Position numbers and translations under genes: made by a program
The notes under the pieces: model-generated
Seen by the model: only the letters and a program-made list of their open reading frames with translations
What the model was told of the DNA's origin: nothing
Databases searched by the model: none
Shown: positions 18,444 through 22,645 of the stretch, one piece after another
How positions within the stretch are numbered: the first letter of the stretch is position 1
Layout: each line of letters begins with the position of its first letter
Assembly: GCA_036939355.1 (NCBI GenBank)
Contig: JALLAP010000211.1
Coordinates: forward strand, 1-22,645
Direction of reading: 5' to 3'
DNA length: 22,645 nucleotides
DNA from: Thalassiosira profunda
Taxonomy: Eukaryota > Bacillariophyta > Thalassiosirophyceae > Thalassiosirales > Thalassiosiraceae

Positions 18444-18883
18444 CGTGGAAGTCGCTGCGATCTGCGCCGACGGATTTATGACAGCTTTGCATCGCCTCAC
18501 GGGTTCCAAGTTCCAGAGAGCCGCATACGCTTCTTTTGACGAGGCCGGGGGGGCCGGTTTGTTTTGTGAGCAGCTGATGTGATTTGAGACAGCCAAACCC
18601 GGGAGGGCAGTATCGTAGAGTGGTACTGCCCGGTGACAGGTCATTCACGAGGGGCAGTCGGGTTCACGAGGGGTCGCAATTTCAAGGGAAGAATGCCACT
18701 TGAAATACAGAGATGCTGTTCGGGCTGGTTGTATCAGAGTTGAGTGCAATCGTTGCTTGCAAAGGTAAAAGTAGAAGGTTGATGATAATTATGTAATGTT
18801 AGGATAGTTCTGGTGGTGAAGGAGACGGACCAGCTCCATAAAAACATAAACATTGCATCAACTTCTGCTCGACTACATCGGCT
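18444..18883. other. Upstream region of the disordered-protein gene
   Basis: Between the chosen start at 18443 and the stop of the BTB gene at 18884 there is an open but featureless N-terminal extension (to 18644). Beyond it lie 239 bp that are AT-richer (18690-18820) and without a coding pattern. The promoter of the minus gene and the 3' end of the BTB gene are probably both here. Confidence 0.35.
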
Positions 18884-20005
18884 TCACTCCTCTTGCTGCC
18901 TCTTCGGTATTTGACGGGAGTATATACCCGTCGACCTCGGCGGACCCATCTCGTTCCGGTCCTCGCGGAGAAAATTGAGGTAGCGCTTGATGAGACCATG
19001 CTCTTCAAGTTCCTGCTCCCGGGTCACAAAGTTGTTCTTATCGAGCCACAATCTAGTGTCATGCCCACTCTCTTCTGATACCAGACACATAGCGAATGGA
19101 CCGCCCGTATCGTTGCCGAATCCCGACGGAGCAAAGAAGCATGGGGTGGCTGTCAATTCATCCTTGACCAAAAGTGCAATCTGTTTGATATTGTCTGCCC
19201 CTCTCTGCTTTGCGACTTCATCATCGGTAGGAACAAAAATGTCCGACATTGCCCGATCGTGCATTGCAGAATGGCTCCTCCGAGAGAACTTTACCGTGTA
19301 CGTATCAAGCAAGGGCCAACTGTCGTCGATCCATACGTATCCACGAGCATACATGCCATTCAAGGCACCGACGATCCCCCCAGAACAAACATATTCTTCG
19401 CCAACTTCTCCCCCTTTTGCTTCTTGGACGGTGCAACTATAATCTCCCCAGCCATCGCCCCTGGGTGTAAGGACGGTCAGGGTGGCAAAGTCTTTGTCCG
19501 GGTCGACTTCATTCCTACTCGAGAAATAGCAAAAGAGACCAGCCGAAAGAGCCTTCAATATTCCCCCATGCTCCTGATCGAATGCAGCTGCAATACCGTC
19601 GTCATCAGAGTGGACCGGGCCCTTCCCAATATTTATATACCAGCGAATTTTGATGGCTCGCAAAAGCTGTTCGACCCCCAAAAATTCAGCCAGCGTTAAC
19701 ACATCAACGTCGACGTCCCTGACCTCGATGATCCCCCGCCGCATATAAGCCAACAACTTGCCAAACGCGACCGGATCCCGATCGAGGAATATCGCCCCAT
19801 CGTCGCGGTCGCGAGAGTCGGCCCAGTTATCGGAGAGAAGGGACGCAAAGTAGGCCGAGTGGTCCTTCAGCGTTGTCGCAGTGGTGACAAATTTCGTGCC
19901 GCCCACGTCCAGCTCCAGGCGGTCCGTCGAGTCGATGACCTTTTGCCTCTTCGTGGGGGGCTCTTGGGCGGAGGGGGCCGCGGCCGCGGCTTGAACAGAC
20001 GCCAT
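18884..20005 (-). CDS. BTB/POZ (K+ channel T1-type) domain protein
   Basis: From the ATG at 20005 the product has 373 residues. An Ala-rich leader with PPTKRQK, a possible nuclear import signal, precedes a T1-type BTB domain (about residues 30-126). Its diagnostic start is LELDVGGTKFVTT, followed by LKDHSAYFASLLSD and IFLDRDPVAFGKLLAYMRRG. The rest is mixed strand/helix with a Cys-containing block (DYSCTVQEAKGG, YVCSGG) and no membrane segment, so this is a soluble KCTD-like protein and not a channel. KCTD proteins often bind cullin-3 as ligase adaptors; that role is inferred only from the domain. The frame is open to an ATG at 20200, but those 65 extra residues are low in complexity and the 20005 start has a purine at -3. 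Confidence 0.82.
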   Translation of the reverse strand: MASVQAAAAAPSAQEPPTKRQKVIDSTDRLELDVGGTKFVTTATTLKDHSAYFASLLSDNWADSRDRDDGAIFLDRDPVAFGKLLAYMRRGIIEVRDVDVDVLTLAEFLGVEQLLRAIKIRWYINIGKGPVHSDDDGIAAAFDQEHGGILKALSAGLFCYFSSRNEVDPDKDFATLTVLTPRGDGWGDYSCTVQEAKGGEVGEEYVCSGGIVGALNGMYARGYVWIDDSWPLLDTYTVKFSRRSHSAMHDRAMSDIFVPTDDEVAKQRGADNIKQIALLVKDELTATPCFFAPSGFGNDTGGPFAMCLVSEESGHDTRLWLDKNNFVTREQELEEHGLIKRYLNFLREDRNEMGPPRSTGIYSRQIPKRQQEE

Positions 20006-20217
20006 CGTATGGAGAGGAGCGGCGGCGGCGTTTTGTGCGGTGGTGGTTGATGTTTTTCTTTGTGTCACCCGCCAAAAAGTCCTTACAATACCAAGACGCG
20101 TGTCGAGTGTCGAGTCAAGATAGACGTCTGTTCTTTCCCCCGCCGCGAGGCCAAGACGGTGCACGGTTCCCGCATGCAGCCTGCTGGTCACACAATGCAA
20201 GATACAGCAGTCGATCG
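20006..20217. promoter_or_regulatory. Divergent upstream region of BTB and MOSC genes
   Basis: These 212 bp (288 bp if the MOSC protein starts at 20294) separate two divergent start codons. The sequence is mixed in composition, with a short TTTCTTTGTG tract near 20050. No TATA box or other element stands out. Part of it is open in the MOSC frame, which leaves the start of that gene uncertain. Confidence 0.35.
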
Positions 20218-21117
20218 ATGCGAGGAGAGGCGGCGCGCGCGGGCATCCTCGATGGCCTCATAAATCATCACAAATCAACACACAACTTGCAACATGACAG
20301 CTCAAACACAATCTACCACAGCCATGACGGCCCAGAAGGACGGCGTTGCCACAACGGCGACAATCGAATCCCCGGGGTGGGCGCCGAGGGCGATCGATAT
20401 GCGCTCACCGCGCGCAAAGGCTGCTACTCGGCCCGCTTCTTCGACGAGCCCGGGCGCCACCTCACCATGGTCTCGGGCGAGGGCTTCCTCGACGCCGCCG
20501 AACGCGCGGGGCTTGAGCCCATGCCCATCGAAGCGCTGCGCCGGAACGTCGTCCTGCGGGGGATCTCGATCGACGAACTCAACGCCACGGTGGGCCACGA
20601 GGTGCGCATCGGAGAATGTCGCCTCTTCGTCCATAGGCGGAACGTCCCGTGCAAGTACCGCGAGGCGCAGTGCCAGCGCCCGGGGCTGCGGAACAAGCTT
20701 TGGGACGCGTGCGGCGTGTGCTGCGAGATTTTGCCGCCCCTCGGAAAGGACGGCGGGAAACTTGCAATCAAAGTCGGGGACGCCGTGGCGGTGATACCGG
20801 ACACCCACAACCCCAAGCGAATCAATGTCGGGTTCAAACCGCCCGGGTTCTTCGTCCGTCCGGAAGAGCTGTCGCTCGAGGACGTCAAAAAGATGATCAT
20901 CCCGCCCTTCGTGGCGGCGGTCATGGCTCTGTGGGATCCGGAGGGCTTCATGCGCGTGGAGCGGGCATACAACAACGGAGGCGGGGTCTTGTTTTGGTCT
21001 CCCAAGGCGTATGCGGTGGGCAAGCGCGTCGGAGAGGCAAGGACGGGCATTCTTGCGGCTGTGTTTGTGACTTTGATCTCAGTGGCTGTTGGAGTTGCCA
21101 TCAATGTGAGAGGATAG
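20218..21117 (+). CDS. MOSC-domain protein with C-terminal membrane anchor
   Basis: Counted from an in-frame ATG at 20218 the product has 299 residues. The MOSC core runs from about residue 53: GVGAEGDRYALTARKG, HLTMVSGEGFLDAA, the RRNVVLRGI string, then NVPCKYREAQC, which holds the catalytic-type Cys position, and GLRNKLWDACGVCCEIL. MOSC domains occur in molybdenum cofactor sulfurases and in mARC-like and YiiM-like Mo enzymes that reduce N-hydroxylated compounds. The last 25 residues (GILAAVFVTLISVAVGVAI) form one transmembrane helix, so this is a tail-anchored protein. The real start may be the ATG at 20294, which sits in an A/C-rich leader but in another frame. A one-base slip in the CCCCGGGG run at 20370-20377 would connect it to the core. 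Confidence 0.75.
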   Translation: MRGEAARAGILDGLINHHKSTHNLQHDSSNTIYHSHDGPEGRRCHNGDNRIPGVGAEGDRYALTARKGCYSARFFDEPGRHLTMVSGEGFLDAAERAGLEPMPIEALRRNVVLRGISIDELNATVGHEVRIGECRLFVHRRNVPCKYREAQCQRPGLRNKLWDACGVCCEILPPLGKDGGKLAIKVGDAVAVIPDTHNPKRINVGFKPPGFFVRPEELSLEDVKKMIIPPFVAAVMALWDPEGFMRVERAYNNGGGVLFWSPKAYAVGKRVGEARTGILAAVFVTLISVAVGVAINVRG

Positions 21118-21192
21118 GTATCGTAGGGGAATGTGCTGGGTATCTATCTAGCTGCATGGCTACGGTTGCTAGTGGTGGTCTGTCCGGATGGG

Positions 21193-21244
21193 TTATTAGC
21201 TGAGCTAATAAAATCGAGTACTATTCCGCCGTAGATTTCTACGG
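21193..21244 (+). repeat. Two perfect hairpins and a polyadenylation-like signal
   Basis: TTATTAGC (21193-21200) pairs perfectly with GCTAATAA (21204-21211) around a 3-base loop. CCGTAGA (21229-21235) pairs with TCTACGG (21238-21244) around TT. The first hairpin overlaps an AATAAA string (21207-21212) about 90 bp past the MOSC stop, so it may mark the 3' end of that transcript. Confidence 0.45.
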
Positions 21245-22336
21245 ATTAGCTCCCGTATGGGTTCCGCATTTTAGCCCCGAGCTTCGCAGATTTGTGTCAA
21301 AAAGTACGTACAATTACCAATTTATTGCAAAAAGTAGACCCTTTTTACTGAGCAACGAAGCCTGCAGCTCAATCCTCCAGACCCCAAAAGTCAACAATGG
21401 CCGCCGCCGGCGTCCTACTGCCGGCCCTCGCACTCAAGAGCGGGCGGGTGTCCGGAGCCAAGACTGTGCGGATATGAGGTCGACCTATCAGGCTATCGAC
21501 GGACGCCGACGGCGCTCGCCTGCGACGACGGTCGGGCCCACACAGAACGTCTCATCTCAGCACGTGCATGACCTCTGATGAGCGCAGATCCCGCCGTCCG
21601 ATCTAGCGATGCGTGAGGGTCGCCGCCGTGGAAACACGCCCCCACAATATCGATTGGTGACCATAGGAGGGGATGGACGAGCGTGGCGGTGCTCCAGCCT
21701 CCGTTGGGGGTCTTACTGCCCCTCTCAATCTGACCAGAAAATGGTGGTGAATTGACACAATCTGCAGTCCGGTGGAGCGATAATACAACCCCAGAATTGC
21801 AAATCGTGGCCCAAATGCTCGAATGAAACGAATAAAACAAGGGGGTACCGTCGGATTGCAATGGAGAGGTGATTTGCAGCCTATAATGGTCAATTCGGAC
21901 AAATATGGATGGCCGGGGCTCCACCGGGTCCGGAGGGGAATCGGATGGATTGGAGAATATTTGGGAGGGGCACCCATTGCAATTGCGATATCACCGCTCA
22001 GTATAACGTGGGAAAGGAGTCCGCGGGCGATTGGGGGCTGATTTGTGCTTTATCTTTAGCCCGCCGATGAAATGCCGGGGGTGGAAGACATGAAATTGAA
22101 CCATAAAATAAATTCGAACGGAACCATACCACCACAGTCTACACCCGGCTTCGTTTCTTGGGTGACGGAGAAACACCGACAGCCAAAGCAACCCTCTCCC
22201 CCTTCTCCGTAATTTGCTTCCTCTTCTCCGTCGTGGCATCGCGGATACAAATACCAAGAGGCACGGGCATCCGGGGCACTGTTGTGTTATGTGTGGATGG
22301 CCGCCGCACTCGGACGTCGTGTGCCACCACCCAAAC
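21245..22336. other. About 1.1 kb without a convincing gene
   Basis: No open frame here has a recognisable domain. The minus-strand frames at 21493-21977 and 21991-22353 overlap each other in part, are rich in Arg, Pro and His, and lack support. Composition varies, with an AT-richer part at 21290-21390. I saw no tRNA-like or rRNA-like structure, but small RNAs cannot be excluded by eye. Confidence 0.4.
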
Positions 22337-22645
22337 ATGGACTCGTCCAACAAAACGTCGAGAGCGCCGAGTATTGGCGTCGTAGAGACACCGGCGCCGA
22401 CGGAAGAGGCCGTGCCATCGCCGCCGACGCATGCGGAGCGAGACCGGACGAAGCCGACGACGACAGCCGAGAACGAGCTGCGGTGTCGTCGCTTTGCGCC
22501 TCACCGGCGCGGCGCCCGGGCGGTAGAGCCGGTGCGGCGGCTGGAGGAGCAACGGCCGCCGCCGCCGGAGGGGGCCGATGGCGGAGGGTGGGGCGTGGGG
22601 GCCGCGGGGTCCATGGGAATGCGGCGGCGAGGGAGGTTCATGGTT
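22337..22645 (+). CDS. Possible N-terminal part of a protein, cut by the window edge
   Basis: An ATG at 22337 in the context CCAAACATGG opens a frame of 103 codons with no stop before the end of the window. The translated part starts MDSSNKTSRAPSIGVVETPA and is rich in Pro, Thr, Arg and Glu, with Gly/Trp at the end and no recognisable domain. In GC-rich DNA a frame this long can arise by chance. The start context and the acidic/polar leader give it some weight, and it would be easy to miss because it has no stop inside the window. Confidence 0.35.
   Translation, partial: MDSSNKTSRAPSIGVVETPAPTEEAVPSPPTHAERDRTKPTTTAENELRCRRFAPHRRGARAVEPVRRLEEQRPPPPEGADGGGWGVGAAGSMGMRRRGRFMV

Noticed and set aside
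21493..21977. Overlapping minus-strand frames in the right gene-free stretch
   Set aside because: They overlap one another in different frames, have biased composition and no recognisable domain or start context.

Overview
This window is nuclear DNA from a eukaryotic alga, most likely a centric diatom of the Thalassiosira type. The clues are short GT-AG introns of 68-94 bp, compact gene spacing and a gene mix familiar from diatoms: a Cys-rich MORN-repeat protein, a RING-CH/TPR protein, a secreted PhoX-like protein with a Pro-Thr-Tyr-Ser linker, and a formate/nitrite transporter. The species is inferred from this style and not proven. The sequence behaves like a draft assembly. One N sits between two identical 72-bp copies (15021-15165), and at least two genes (MORN, MOSC) show one-base frame breaks.

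Layout, left to right. Positions 1-387 hold a scrap of coding-like sequence broken across frames, followed by about 660 bp with no gene. A two-exon polytopic membrane protein (1735 to 1050, minus) is divergent from a type II membrane protein with a beta-propeller/GH130-like C-terminus (2055-3863, plus). Next come two minus genes: a zinc-binding MORN-repeat protein (5408-4045, frames broken) and a FAM173-like methyltransferase (6358-5612). The latter is divergent from a large ABC-class predicted ATPase (6532-9111, plus). That gene converges, with only 41 bp between stop codons, on a RING-CH/TPR protein (10535-9153, minus). A 758-bp divergent spacer leads to a two-exon formate/nitrite transporter (11294-12423, plus), which converges on a six-exon secreted PhoX-like/DUF839 protein (14629-12630, minus).

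The right half holds a small diatom-style membrane protein beside the N gap (15096-15752, plus) and a long disordered protein carrying thirteen R-R-x-S/T sites (18443-16020, minus). After these come a BTB/T1-domain protein (20005-18884, minus) and a MOSC-domain protein with a C-terminal membrane anchor (20218-21117, plus). About 1.2 kb follows with no convincing gene but two perfect small hairpins, and then an open reading frame that runs off the right edge.

The genes do not form an operon or an evident pathway. The transporter and the PhoX-like protein both suggest nutrient handling, but only by association. I found no transposase, CRISPR array, rRNA or tRNA. The least explained item is the disordered protein with repeated R-R-x-S modules. 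Others worth attention are the bacterial-type ABC-class ATPase, the membrane-anchored MOSC protein and the PhoX-like gene.
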